Shown here: one piece after another, positions 9,148-16,696 of the stretch
Layout of the letters: each line of letters begins with the position of its first letter
Position numbering within the stretch: position 1 is the first letter of the stretch
DNA from: an uncultured Rhodospirillales bacterium
GTDB taxonomy: Bacteria; Pseudomonadota; Alphaproteobacteria; Acetobacterales; Acetobacteraceae
DNA: 55,995 nt
NCBI GenBank assembly: GCA_903835235.1
Contig: CAILMF010000025.1
Location: 1 to 55,995, forward strand
Direction: 5' to 3'
Position numbers and translations under genes: made by a program
Notes under the pieces: generated by a model
What the model saw: the letters and a program-made list of their open reading frames with translations, nothing else
What the model was told of the DNA's origin: nothing
The model's database searches: none

Positions 9148-10725
9148 ATGATGCGTCGTTTGGCCCTCGCCGCCGCCTTGCTGTGCGGCACCACCCTTGC
9201 TGCACAGGCACAAACCTTCCGCTGGGCCAATGACGGCGACGTCAACTCGATGGACCCCTATACCCGGCAGGAAACCTTCCTGCTGGCCTTCAACGCCAAC
9301 ATCTACGACCCCCTGGTGCGCCGTGGGCCGGACATGGTGGTGCAGCCCGCCCTGGCGGAGCGCTGGGAGACCCCCTCCCCCACCGTCTGGCGCTTCCACC
9401 TGCGCCGCGGCGTGAAGTTCTCGGACGGCACGCCCTTCACCGCCGATGACGTGGTGTTCAGCTACCAGCGCACCCGCGCCCCCGGCTCCAACATGGCGTC
9501 CATCTTCGCCGCGGTGAAGGAGATCCGGAAGATCGACAGCCACACCGTGGAGTTCGAGACCACGGTGCCGAACCCGATCTTCACCCAGGAGATCACCAGC
9601 TGGGCGATCATGTCCAAGACCTGGGCCGAGACGCACAATGCCGTCCGCCCGGCGGACCTGACGACGCGTGAGGAAAACTTCGCCACCCGCAACGCCATGG
9701 GCACCGGGCCCTTCCGCCTGGTCAGCCGCGAGCCGGACCGCCGCACGGTGCTGGAACGCAACCCCGGCTGGTGGGACACGCCGGTCCACAATGTGGAACG
9801 CGCCGAACTCAACATCATCGCCAATGACGCGACGCGCGTGGCCGCGCTGCTCTCGGGCGAGGTCGATTTCGTCTACACCGTGCCGCCGCAGGACGTGACA
9901 CGCATCGGCAATGCGCCGGGCGTGCGGATCATCCAGGGGCCGGAGCTCCGCACCATCTACCTGGGCATGGACCAGCTGCGGCCGGAGTTGCTGAAGAGCG
10001 ACGTGAAGGGCCGCAACCCCTTCCAGGACGTCCGCGTCCGCCGCGCCTTCGCCCACGCCATCGACACCCAGGCGATCAGCCGCACCGTCATGCGCGGCCA
10101 GTCCCGCCCGACCGGGCTCATCTACGGCCCCGGCGTCAACGGCTTCCGCGAGCAGGATGACGTGCGCTACCCGTTCAACCCGGACGAGGCGAAGAAGCTG
10201 CTGGCGGAGGCCGGCTACCCCAACGGCTTCGGCGTGACCATGGACTGCCCGAACGACCGCTACGTGAATGACGAGGCGATCTGCACCGCCATCGTCAACA
10301 TGCTGGCGCGGGTCAACATCCGCATCACGCTGAACGCGCAGACCCGGGTGCGCTACTTCGCCGAGATCAATGCGCCGCGCTACAACACCAGCTTCTACCT
10401 GCTGGGCTGGACGCCGGCGACCGGCGACGCGCACAACGCCCTGAACAGCCTGGGCTACACCCGCGCCGGCGACCGCGGCATGTTCAACAATGGCGGCTAC
10501 CACAACCCGCGCTTCGACGCGCTGGTGGACCAGATCGGCGTGGAGCTGAACGCCACCCGGCGGCAGGAGCTGATCACCCAGGCCAGCCGCCTGCTGCACG
10601 AGGATGCCGGCATGATCCCGCTGCACCAGCAGCAGGTGGTGTGGGCGGCCCGCGCCAATGCCCAGGTGGTGCAGACCGCGGACAACTTCTTCCAGCTGCG
10701 CTTCGTGCGGGTGAACCCGCGCTGA
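9148..10725 (+). CDS. Peptide/nickel-type ABC transporter substrate-binding protein
   Basis: A 525-aa SBP_bac_5 (DppA/OppA-like) periplasmic receptor. Signal peptide 1-21 (MMRRLALAAALLCG... AQAQ). Family landmarks are visible: the LAERWE/WRFHLRRGVKFSDGTPF segment, GTGPFRLVSREPDR, IDTQAISRTV and the C-terminal IPLHQQQVVWAAR. It is followed by no permease or ATPase in this window, so the partner transporter must be elsewhere. Ligand unknown: peptides, amides or other small organics are all possible in this family. Confidence 0.9.
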   Translation: MMRRLALAAALLCGTTLAAQAQTFRWANDGDVNSMDPYTRQETFLLAFNANIYDPLVRRGPDMVVQPALAERWETPSPTVWRFHLRRGVKFSDGTPFTADDVVFSYQRTRAPGSNMASIFAAVKEIRKIDSHTVEFETTVPNPIFTQEITSWAIMSKTWAETHNAVRPADLTTREENFATRNAMGTGPFRLVSREPDRRTVLERNPGWWDTPVHNVERAELNIIANDATRVAALLSGEVDFVYTVPPQDVTRIGNAPGVRIIQGPELRTIYLGMDQLRPELLKSDVKGRNPFQDVRVRRAFAHAIDTQAISRTVMRGQSRPTGLIYGPGVNGFREQDDVRYPFNPDEAKKLLAEAGYPNGFGVTMDCPNDRYVNDEAICTAIVNMLARVNIRITLNAQTRVRYFAEINAPRYNTSFYLLGWTPATGDAHNALNSLGYTRAGDRGMFNNGGYHNPRFDALVDQIGVELNATRRQELITQASRLLHEDAGMIPLHQQQVVWAARANAQVVQTADNFFQLRFVRVNPR

Positions 10726-10742
10726 GCTGAAGGAACGGACCG

Positions 10743-10780
10743 GCTGGAGCGTGATCCACCTTGATGGATCATGCTCCAGC
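10743..10780. repeat. Hairpin repeat after the binding-protein gene
   Basis: The arms GCTGGAGCGTGATCCA and TGGATCATGCTCCAGC pair with one G-T mismatch around a short loop. It lies 18 bp after the SBP stop and could terminate that transcript. The core GGAGCGTGATC recurs at 47649-47659, and a related hairpin (GCTGGACCGTGATC...) lies at 34390-34435, so it belongs to the dispersed palindromic family of this window. Confidence 0.6.
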
Positions 10781-10874
10781 GGTTGGTTGCGAGATGGCTG
10801 GACCGCCCCGGCGGTTCCGCCTGAGCAGATCAGGCTCAAGCAGGTTGCGAAGAAGCTCGGCCGCGTGCCGCCTT

Positions 10875-10959
10875 CGTCATCACCGGGCTTGACCCGGTGA
10901 TCCCTCAACCACCGATGTGATGCGGCCCTTGGATGCCCGGAACAAGCCCTGGGATGACG
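10875..10959. repeat. Alphaproteobacterial-type compound palindromic repeat
   Basis: The left arm is CGTCATCACCGGGCTTGACC followed by CGGTGATCC, itself a hairpin; the right arm is GGATGCCCGG, AACAAGCC, CTGGGATGACG. The arms are an imperfect inverted repeat of each other about 30 bp apart. The CGTCAT...CCGGG-CTTGA-CCCGG...ATGACG pattern resembles palindromic repeats widely scattered in alphaproteobacterial intergenic DNA (from memory). The sequence shows no coding potential. Confidence 0.6.
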
Positions 10960-10994
10960 ATCGCGGCGCCACGCTGGGATTTGCCACGGCCAGC

Positions 10995-11109
10995 TACAGC
11001 ACTATCCGCTCACGCTGAATCAGCGTGAGCGGATTTCGTGCTGTAGCTTCAATAGGTTGCAGAGCACGAAATCCGTTCTGATGATTCCATCAGAACGGAT
11101 ATTGCTCTA
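10995..11109. mobile_element. Two-hairpin MITE-like palindromic element, copy 1
   Basis: A 115-bp compound element. Hairpin 1 (10995-11045) has outer arms TACAGCAC/GTGCTGTA and inner 14-bp arms ATCCGCTCACGCTG/CAGCGTGAGCGGAT. A spacer with TTCAATAG follows. Hairpin 2 (11061-11108) has outer arms AGAGCA/TGCTCT and 13-bp inner arms ATCCGTTCTGATG/CATCAGAACGGAT. Both ends are TA. The right end supplies the TAG stop of the MBL-rhodanese gene. A near-identical copy lies at 34493-34607. Non-coding; origin as an IS630-linked MITE is inferred. Confidence 0.75.
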
Positions 11110-12129
11110 CGCCGTCGCGCCGCCGGCCTGCTTCCAGGCGGCGATGCCACCATGCAGGTGGCACGCCGCGCCCAGCCCCTGGTCCTGCGCCGCCTGCACC
11201 GCCATGGCGGAGCGCTCGCCATAGGCGCAGTAGAACACCAGGCGGCGGCCGGTGCTGACCGCCAGCTCATGCAGCAGCCCACCAGGCGCGATGCTGTCGC
11301 GCAACTCCGGATAGGGCACATGCACCGCGCCGGCGATGCTGCCATGGCGGCGCCGCTCCTCGGCCTCGCGCAGGTCCACCAGCGTGCCGCCCTGAAGCAC
11401 CATCAGCTCCGCCGCCTCCAGCGCCCAGCCGCGCGCCTTGATCGCCGCCTGCTGCAAGCCCTGGCGCATGTTGGCCGGCACCGCCACGTCCATCATCTTC
11501 GGGTTGGCCAGGTTCAGCCCGGCCATCAGCGCGGCGTATTCCCCCGCGTCCTTCACCCGCAGGCGCGGGTTCCAGCGCCGCTCCTCGCCGATGGTGGAGA
11601 CCGTGTCGCCCTTGTAGTCATGCGCGGGGAAGACCAGCGTTTCCTCCGGCAGCGTCATCAGCCGTTGCAGGCTGGCCCAGGCGGCGCGGGCATCGCCGTT
11701 CTGGAAGTCGCAGCGCCCGGTGCCGCGGATCAGCAGCGTATCGCCGGTGAAGACGCGGTTGTCCCAGCGGAAGCTGTAGCTGTCATCGGTATGGCCAGGC
11801 GTGTACATCACCTCCAGCGCCATGCCCTCCACCCGCAGCGTGTCGCCATCGGCGACGCGCATGGAAACCACGTCCACGCCGCTCTGCTCGCCCATCACGG
11901 TGATGCACTGCGTCTGGTCGCGCAGCGCGCCCAGGCCGGTGATGTGGTCGGCGTGCAGGTGGGTGTCCACCGCCTTGACCAATTTCAGGTCCAGCTCGCG
12001 GATCAGTTGCAGGTAGCGGTCCACCTTCTCCAGCACGGGGTCGATGATCAGCGCCTCGCCACCGCGCCGGCTGGCCAGCAGGTAGGTATAGGTGCAGGAG
12101 ACCGGCTCGAAAAGTTGGCGGAAGATCAT
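11107..12129 (-). CDS. MBL-fold persulfide dioxygenase-like protein fused to rhodanese
   Basis: A 340-aa two-domain protein. Residues 1-~235 are an ETHE1-like metallo-beta-lactamase domain with THLHADH (His57, His59, Asp61, His62), His113 in TPGHTDDS, Asp130 and His170. ETHE1 enzymes oxidise glutathione persulfide to sulfite. Residues ~240-340 are a rhodanese domain with Cys301 in the loop CAYGERSA, which could deliver or accept sulfane sulfur. The start overlaps the stop of the upstream binding-protein gene (ATGA), so the two are translationally coupled. The stop codon TAG is formed by the adjoining repeat element. Cytoplasmic. Confidence 0.9.
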   Translation of the reverse strand: MIFRQLFEPVSCTYTYLLASRRGGEALIIDPVLEKVDRYLQLIRELDLKLVKAVDTHLHADHITGLGALRDQTQCITVMGEQSGVDVVSMRVADGDTLRVEGMALEVMYTPGHTDDSYSFRWDNRVFTGDTLLIRGTGRCDFQNGDARAAWASLQRLMTLPEETLVFPAHDYKGDTVSTIGEERRWNPRLRVKDAGEYAALMAGLNLANPKMMDVAVPANMRQGLQQAAIKARGWALEAAELMVLQGGTLVDLREAEERRRHGSIAGAVHVPYPELRDSIAPGGLLHELAVSTGRRLVFYCAYGERSAMAVQAAQDQGLGAACHLHGGIAAWKQAGGATA

Positions 12130-13682
12130 TTCTCCACCTCCCAGAACATCGGGAAGCTGGATTGCGGCAGGCGCTTCAGGTCGGTGCGGTAGGCCGCGGG
12201 GATGGTGAACTGCCCCCAGGTCACGCTGGGCGTCAGCGCAAAGGCGATGCGCTGGATCTGCTCGGTCACCGCGCGCCGCGCCGCCAGGTCCGGCGCGCGG
12301 GTGAAGGCGGTCAACAGCGGCGGAATGCGGGCATCGCAGCTCCAGCCGGGATAGTCGGCGCAGGTATTGGCCACGTAGAAGTGGTTGAGCGGCGAGATCA
12401 TGTCGATGCCGTTGGAATAGACGCTGAACATGCTCCAGCCTTCCTTGCGGGCGCGGCGGGCCAGCACCGTGCCCCAGTCCATCACCTGCTGGTCCACGGT
12501 GAAGCCGGCCTGCTTCAGCGCCTGGGCCAGCACGGCGGAGGCGGTCTGGCTGATGCTGCCCGCGACCTCCAGCATCACCACGGGCTGGCCGGCATAGCTG
12601 GTCTTGGCCAGGGCCGCCCTGGCCTCGGCGACATTGTAGCGGAACACCTCGGCGCCGGCGCTGCTGTACAGCGGGCCGTCGCACATGAAGAAGCCGGGGC
12701 AGGCATCGACATGGAACTGCTTGGGAATGCCGATGGCCTGCAAAATCGCCGCCTGGTCCACCAGCTGCCACAGCACCTGGCGCACGGCGGGGTCGTTGAA
12801 CGGCGCTGCCTCATGATTCAGGCGGAAATTGCCCTGGAACATGTGCAGCCCGCCCAGCGGCATCAGCTTGATGTTCCGCGCCCGCTCCAGCCGCGGCAGC
12901 ATGTCGAAGGGGCAGTATTGCTGGTAGTCGATCTCACCGGCGATCAGCGCCGAGGACGCCGTGGCCTGGTCCGGCATCACCCGCAGGTTCAGCGTGTCGA
13001 TATGCACGCGCTTGCCGCCGGCCAGGAAATCCGCCGCTTCGGCGCGCGGCGTGTAGTGCGGGTTGCGCTCCAGCACCATGACGCTGCCCGGGCGCCACTG
13101 GTCGGCGCGGAAACGGAAGGGGCCGCTGCCGAACACCTCTGTGAGTCGCTGGTCGCCAGGCGTCTTCGCCAGTCGCTCCGGCAGCATGAAGGGCACCGGC
13201 GCATTGGGCTTGCCCAGCACTTCCAGCACCAGCGGGAACTCTTCCTTCAGGCGCAGCAGAATGGTGCGCGCATCCGCCACCTCGAAGCCATGGGCGCTGG
13301 CCATCAGCAGCCGGCCCATCGCGTCCTTCGGTGCCCACCTCTGAAGGGAAGCGACGCAATCCGTCGCGGTCACCGCGCTGCCGTCATGCCATTTCAGGCC
13401 TTCGCGCAGCTGGAAGCGCCAGGTCAGGCCGTCGCTGGATTTCTCATAGGCGCCGACCATCTGCGGCTGGATCGCGCCGCGTTCGTCCATCGCGAACAGC
13501 GTGTCGTAGACGTGGTAGCCGAAGCTGCGGGTGATCGCCGCCGTGGTCAGGTAGGGGTCGAGGATCACCGCCTCGCTTTCCAGCACCACGTTCAGCGTGC
13601 CGCCGGCCGCATGGGCCAGCCGTGGCGCCGCCAGCATCGCCGCGCCCGAGGCCAGAAGACCGCGCCTGCCCATTCCCGTCAT
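12126..13682 (-). CDS. Peptide-type ABC transporter substrate-binding protein, Tat-exported
   Basis: A second SBP_bac_5 receptor (518 aa). The N-terminus MTGMGRRGLLASGAAMLAAP carries an RR motif with a hydrophobic core, ending at LAHA, and suggests Tat export. Family landmarks: VVLESEAVILDPYLTTAA, WRFQLREGLKWHDGSAVTA, GSGPFRFRADQW and a C-terminal VTWGQFTIPAAYRTDLK. ATG 13682 is preceded by AGGGGATG; an ATG 33 bp upstream is possible. No transporter subunits are adjacent. Coupling to a persulfide dioxygenase gene is unusual and may point to a sulfur-containing ligand, which is inference only. Confidence 0.88.
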   Translation of the reverse strand: MTGMGRRGLLASGAAMLAAPRLAHAAGGTLNVVLESEAVILDPYLTTAAITRSFGYHVYDTLFAMDERGAIQPQMVGAYEKSSDGLTWRFQLREGLKWHDGSAVTATDCVASLQRWAPKDAMGRLLMASAHGFEVADARTILLRLKEEFPLVLEVLGKPNAPVPFMLPERLAKTPGDQRLTEVFGSGPFRFRADQWRPGSVMVLERNPHYTPRAEAADFLAGGKRVHIDTLNLRVMPDQATASSALIAGEIDYQQYCPFDMLPRLERARNIKLMPLGGLHMFQGNFRLNHEAAPFNDPAVRQVLWQLVDQAAILQAIGIPKQFHVDACPGFFMCDGPLYSSAGAEVFRYNVAEARAALAKTSYAGQPVVMLEVAGSISQTASAVLAQALKQAGFTVDQQVMDWGTVLARRARKEGWSMFSVYSNGIDMISPLNHFYVANTCADYPGWSCDARIPPLLTAFTRAPDLAARRAVTEQIQRIAFALTPSVTWGQFTIPAAYRTDLKRLPQSSFPMFWEVEK

Positions 13683-13822
13683 CGCCACATCCCCTGTTGG
13701 AGCCTGATCGGCCAAGGCGGAAGCGCCGCGGGCCGTGAATCAGCCTCCTGTTGGTGCCCGGGTTGGCCCCGGGCCTGCGGCCAGCTTAGGCTGGTGGCGA
13801 TATCAGTTGGAAGGATTAGCGC

Positions 13823-15253
13823 ATGACCGACCTGCTCTCGCTCTCGGCCACCCAGGCGGCCGCGCTGATCCGCCGGCGCCGGCTTTCCCCGGTGGAGTAC
13901 GTGCAGGCGGTGCTGGACGGGATCGCCCGGGTGCAGCCGGCGCTGAACTGCTTCGTCACCGTGCTGGAGGAGCGGGCGCTGGCCGCGGCGCGCGCCGCCG
14001 AGGCCGCCGTGATGGCCGGCGACGCGCTGGGACCGCTGCACGGCGTGCCGATCCACATCAAGGACCAGCTGGACACCAAGGGCATCCTGACCACCCACGG
14101 CAGCGCGATCTTCGCGGACAACATCCCGGCGCGGGACGACATCATCGTGCAGCGGCTGCGCGCCGCCGGCGCGATCCTGGTCGGCAAGACGCGCCTGCCG
14201 GAGTTCGGCAACAAGGCGCTGACGGATGGCCCGAGCTTCGGCACCACGCGCAACCCCTGGGACCTCTCGCGCACTTCGGGCGGTTCCTCCGGCGGCGCGG
14301 CGGCGGCGCTGGCCGCGGGCATCGCGCCCTTCGGCGTGGGCACGGATGGCGCGGGCAGCATCCGCATTCCCGCGGCCAGCTGCGGCGTGGTGGGGCTGAA
14401 GCCGACGCTGGGCCTGGTGCCGTGGGAGGGCGCCAGCGACGCCTTCGGCAACTACACCTATGCCGGGCCGATGAGCCGCAGCGTCACCGATTCAGCGCTG
14501 CTGCTGAGCGTGATGCAGGGGCCGAGCGAGCGCGACCCCTGGACCCTGGCCGGCGCGCGGCAGAGCCAGGTCTCGCCGCGCCTGGTGGGCCATGACCTGC
14601 ACGGGCTGCGCGTCGGCTTCATCCGCCTGGCCGCCAACCCGCAGCTGGACCCGGATTTCGAGCGTGACACCCGCGCCAGCCTGGACGCCTTCGCCGCGCT
14701 TGGTGCCGAGGTGGAGGAAGTGACCGACGCGATCGACTGGATGGAGATGCCGGGCCGCGTGATGTACCAGGGCAACTACGCCGTCGCGATGCAGAAGCAC
14801 CTGGCGCAATGGGCCAACCAGATGGACCCGACGCTGCTGGCCTGGGTCGAGCGCGGCAGCCAATTCAGCATGGCCGAGTTCCGCCAGGGCCAATACGCCC
14901 GCACCACGCTGTTCCGCGCCATTCAGGCGCTGTTCGAGCGGTATGACGTGCTGGTCTCGCCGTCGCTGGCGTGCACCGCGCTGCCGGCGGATTTCGACGC
15001 GGCGAATGACGAGGTGGTGATCAACGGCGTGACGTGCGGCATCACCCGGCAGAGCTCCAGCGCCTATGCCTATCCGTTCAACCTGACGGGCCACCCCGCG
15101 CTGACGCTGCCGGCCGGGTTGGCGCGCGACGGCCTGCCGACGGCGGTGCAGCTGATCGGGCCGTGGGGTGGCGACATGGACCTGCTGCGCCTGGGCAGCC
15201 TGCTGGAACAGGCGCGGCCCTGGGCCGGGCGCCGCCCCGCGACGCATGCCTGA
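13823..15253 (+). CDS. Amidase (amidase-signature family)
   Basis: A 476-aa amidase-signature hydrolase. The Ser-cisSer-Lys triad is visible: Lys80 in HIKDQLD, the cis-Ser in GGSSGG (~155) and the nucleophile Ser179 in TDGAGSIRIP. It hydrolyses amide bonds to a carboxylate and ammonia or amine; substrate cannot be told from sequence. No signal peptide, so it acts in the cytoplasm, probably on imported amides given the surrounding binding proteins. The last codons ACG CAT GCC TGA lie in the first unit of a 57-bp tandem repeat, so the C-terminus may have been altered by the repeat. Confidence 0.9.
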   Translation: MTDLLSLSATQAAALIRRRRLSPVEYVQAVLDGIARVQPALNCFVTVLEERALAAARAAEAAVMAGDALGPLHGVPIHIKDQLDTKGILTTHGSAIFADNIPARDDIIVQRLRAAGAILVGKTRLPEFGNKALTDGPSFGTTRNPWDLSRTSGGSSGGAAAALAAGIAPFGVGTDGAGSIRIPAASCGVVGLKPTLGLVPWEGASDAFGNYTYAGPMSRSVTDSALLLSVMQGPSERDPWTLAGARQSQVSPRLVGHDLHGLRVGFIRLAANPQLDPDFERDTRASLDAFAALGAEVEEVTDAIDWMEMPGRVMYQGNYAVAMQKHLAQWANQMDPTLLAWVERGSQFSMAEFRQGQYARTTLFRAIQALFERYDVLVSPSLACTALPADFDAANDEVVINGVTCGITRQSSSAYAYPFNLTGHPALTLPAGLARDGLPTAVQLIGPWGGDMDLLRLGSLLEQARPWAGRRPATHA

Positions 15254-15414
15254 GCGGCTGATTCACGGCTGCGCGCCCTGCGGCGCTACGCCGATCAGAC
15301 GCATGCCTGAGCGGCTGATTCACGGCTACGCGCCATGCGGCGCTACGCCGATCAGACGCATGCCTGAGCGGCTGATTCACGGCTACGCGCCCTGCGGCGC
15401 TACGCCGATCAGAC
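15244..15414. repeat. Three tandem copies of a 57-bp repeat
   Basis: Units at 15244-15300, 15301-15357 and 15358-15414 differ by only a few bases. Each begins GCATGCCTGAGCGGCTGATT and ends CGCTACGCCGATCAGACGC-like. Inside, CTGAT/ATCAG and GCGCC/GGCGC inverted repeats predict a hairpin. The unit shares both ends (TGAGCGGCTGATTCACG and CGATCAGACGCTA) with the reverse complement of a single-copy element at 36907-36957. It fills the whole gap between the convergent amidase and aminotransferase genes. The 57-bp period is divisible by three, but neither strand shows a convincing gene. Confidence 0.93.
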
Positions 15415-15415
15415 G

Positions 15416-16642
15416 CTACATGCGTGACACCGCGCGAAAACCGGCCTCGGCCGCTTCCAGCCCGCGGTCGATATCCGCCGGCCCATGCGCGGTGCTGAGG
15501 AACATGTTGTGCTTGGGGTGGAAATAGGCGCCCGCCCGCAGCGCCGCCGAGCAGAAGGCGTTGCCGCGGCGGAAATCGGCATCGCCGTCGAACAGCATCA
15601 GCGGCATCTGCGCCGGCCCGCTATGCGTCACGCCCACGCCGTATTGCGCCGCCAGCGCGGAAAGCCCAGCGCGCAGCCGCTCGCCCATCGCCGCCATCAC
15701 GGCCGGGCCGTCCACGCGCTGCAACTCGCGCAGCGTGGCCAGAGACGCCGCCATGCTCGTGGCTTCGGCCCAGAAGCTGCCGGTGGTGAAGACGCGCGCC
15801 GCCGCGTCCCTCCATTTCTCCGCGCCGGTCACGGCGGAAAGCGCGTAGCCATTGGCAATCGCCTTGCTCCACGCGGAAAAATCCGGCCGCACGCCATAGG
15901 CTTCCCAACTGCCGCCCAGATGCAGGCGGAAGCCGGCGCGCACGTCGTCCAGTATCAGCGCCGCGCCGGCCTGGTCGCACAGCGCGCGCAGCCCCTGGGC
16001 ATAGTCGCGCGTCGGCAGTTCCAGCGCGCGCGCCATGTCGTGGCGGAAGGCGCTGGCCAGCACGGCGGCGCAGTCATCGCCTGCCTCGGCCAGCGCCGCC
16101 CGCACGCTGTCCAGGTCGCCATGGTCGTAGTGGATGATGTGCGCGCGGTCCTCCGCCGTAACCCCCACCAGTGAAGGCGAGCACCACGGCGCCGCGCCAT
16201 GGTAGCTGCCGCGCGCCAGCAGCACCTTGCGCCGCCCCGTGCCGGCGCGGGCGATGGTGACACAGGCGGTCGTCGCATCCGTGCCGTTCTTCTCGAACAG
16301 GCACCAGTCGGCGGCCGGCAGCATGCCCGTCAGCTGCTCGGCCAGCTCCACCAGCACCGCGCCCGGCCCGTTCATGGTGGCGCCCTGGGCCGCCTGGGCG
16401 CGCACCGCCTCCTCCACCGCGGGGTGATGGTGGCCCAGCACGATCGGCCCCCAGCTGCACATGAAGTCCACCACTTCATTGCCGTCCACATCCCACAGCC
16501 GGCAGCCGCGGGCGCGGGCGAAGAATTGCGGGTAGCCGTCGGGCAGGTTGGCGGCGTTCAGGTGGCCCCACATGCCGCCGGGGATCACCTTGGCCGCCCG
16601 CACGCGCAGCGCCGCATCCGCTGAATTCAACCGCTCGGCCAT
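15416..16642 (-). CDS. Class III PLP aminotransferase, glutamate-1-semialdehyde aminomutase-like
   Basis: A 408-aa fold-type I PLP enzyme. The Schiff-base lysine is Lys260 in FSAWSKAIANGY; the pyridine-binding Asp is in ALILDDVRAGFR (~232). The N-terminal PGGMWGHL and GSYHGA motifs are typical of HemL-like class III enzymes. It is not a clear HemL, because the GSGTEA-type loop is replaced by FEKNGTDATT and the context is catabolic; amine or beta-amino-acid transamination is more likely. ATG 16642 follows AAGGAGTGTGACC; a GTG 6 bp upstream is in frame. The stop lies next to the tandem repeats. Confidence 0.87.
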   Translation of the reverse strand: MAERLNSADAALRVRAAKVIPGGMWGHLNAANLPDGYPQFFARARGCRLWDVDGNEVVDFMCSWGPIVLGHHHPAVEEAVRAQAAQGATMNGPGAVLVELAEQLTGMLPAADWCLFEKNGTDATTACVTIARAGTGRRKVLLARGSYHGAAPWCSPSLVGVTAEDRAHIIHYDHGDLDSVRAALAEAGDDCAAVLASAFRHDMARALELPTRDYAQGLRALCDQAGAALILDDVRAGFRLHLGGSWEAYGVRPDFSAWSKAIANGYALSAVTGAEKWRDAAARVFTTGSFWAEATSMAASLATLRELQRVDGPAVMAAMGERLRAGLSALAAQYGVGVTHSGPAQMPLMLFDGDADFRRGNAFCSAALRAGAYFHPKHNMFLSTAHGPADIDRGLEAAEAGFRAVSRM

Positions 16643-16696
16643 GGTCACACTCCTTCGCCTGCGTCCATACTAGCCAGGTTGAGGGAGACGACCACC

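Noticed and set aside
15244-15414. CRISPR-like array
   Set aside because: The 57-bp units are contiguous with no unique spacers, and no cas genes are nearby.
15168-15527. Small repeat protein encoded across the 57-bp tandem repeats
   Set aside because: The frame starts inside the amidase gene, has no ribosome site and ends antisense to the aminotransferase; its repeats just reflect a period divisible by three.
15416-16642. hemL (glutamate-1-semialdehyde aminomutase)
   Set aside because: Class III fold is right, but key loop sequences differ and the gene lies among amide-catabolism genes, so a haem-synthesis role is not supported.
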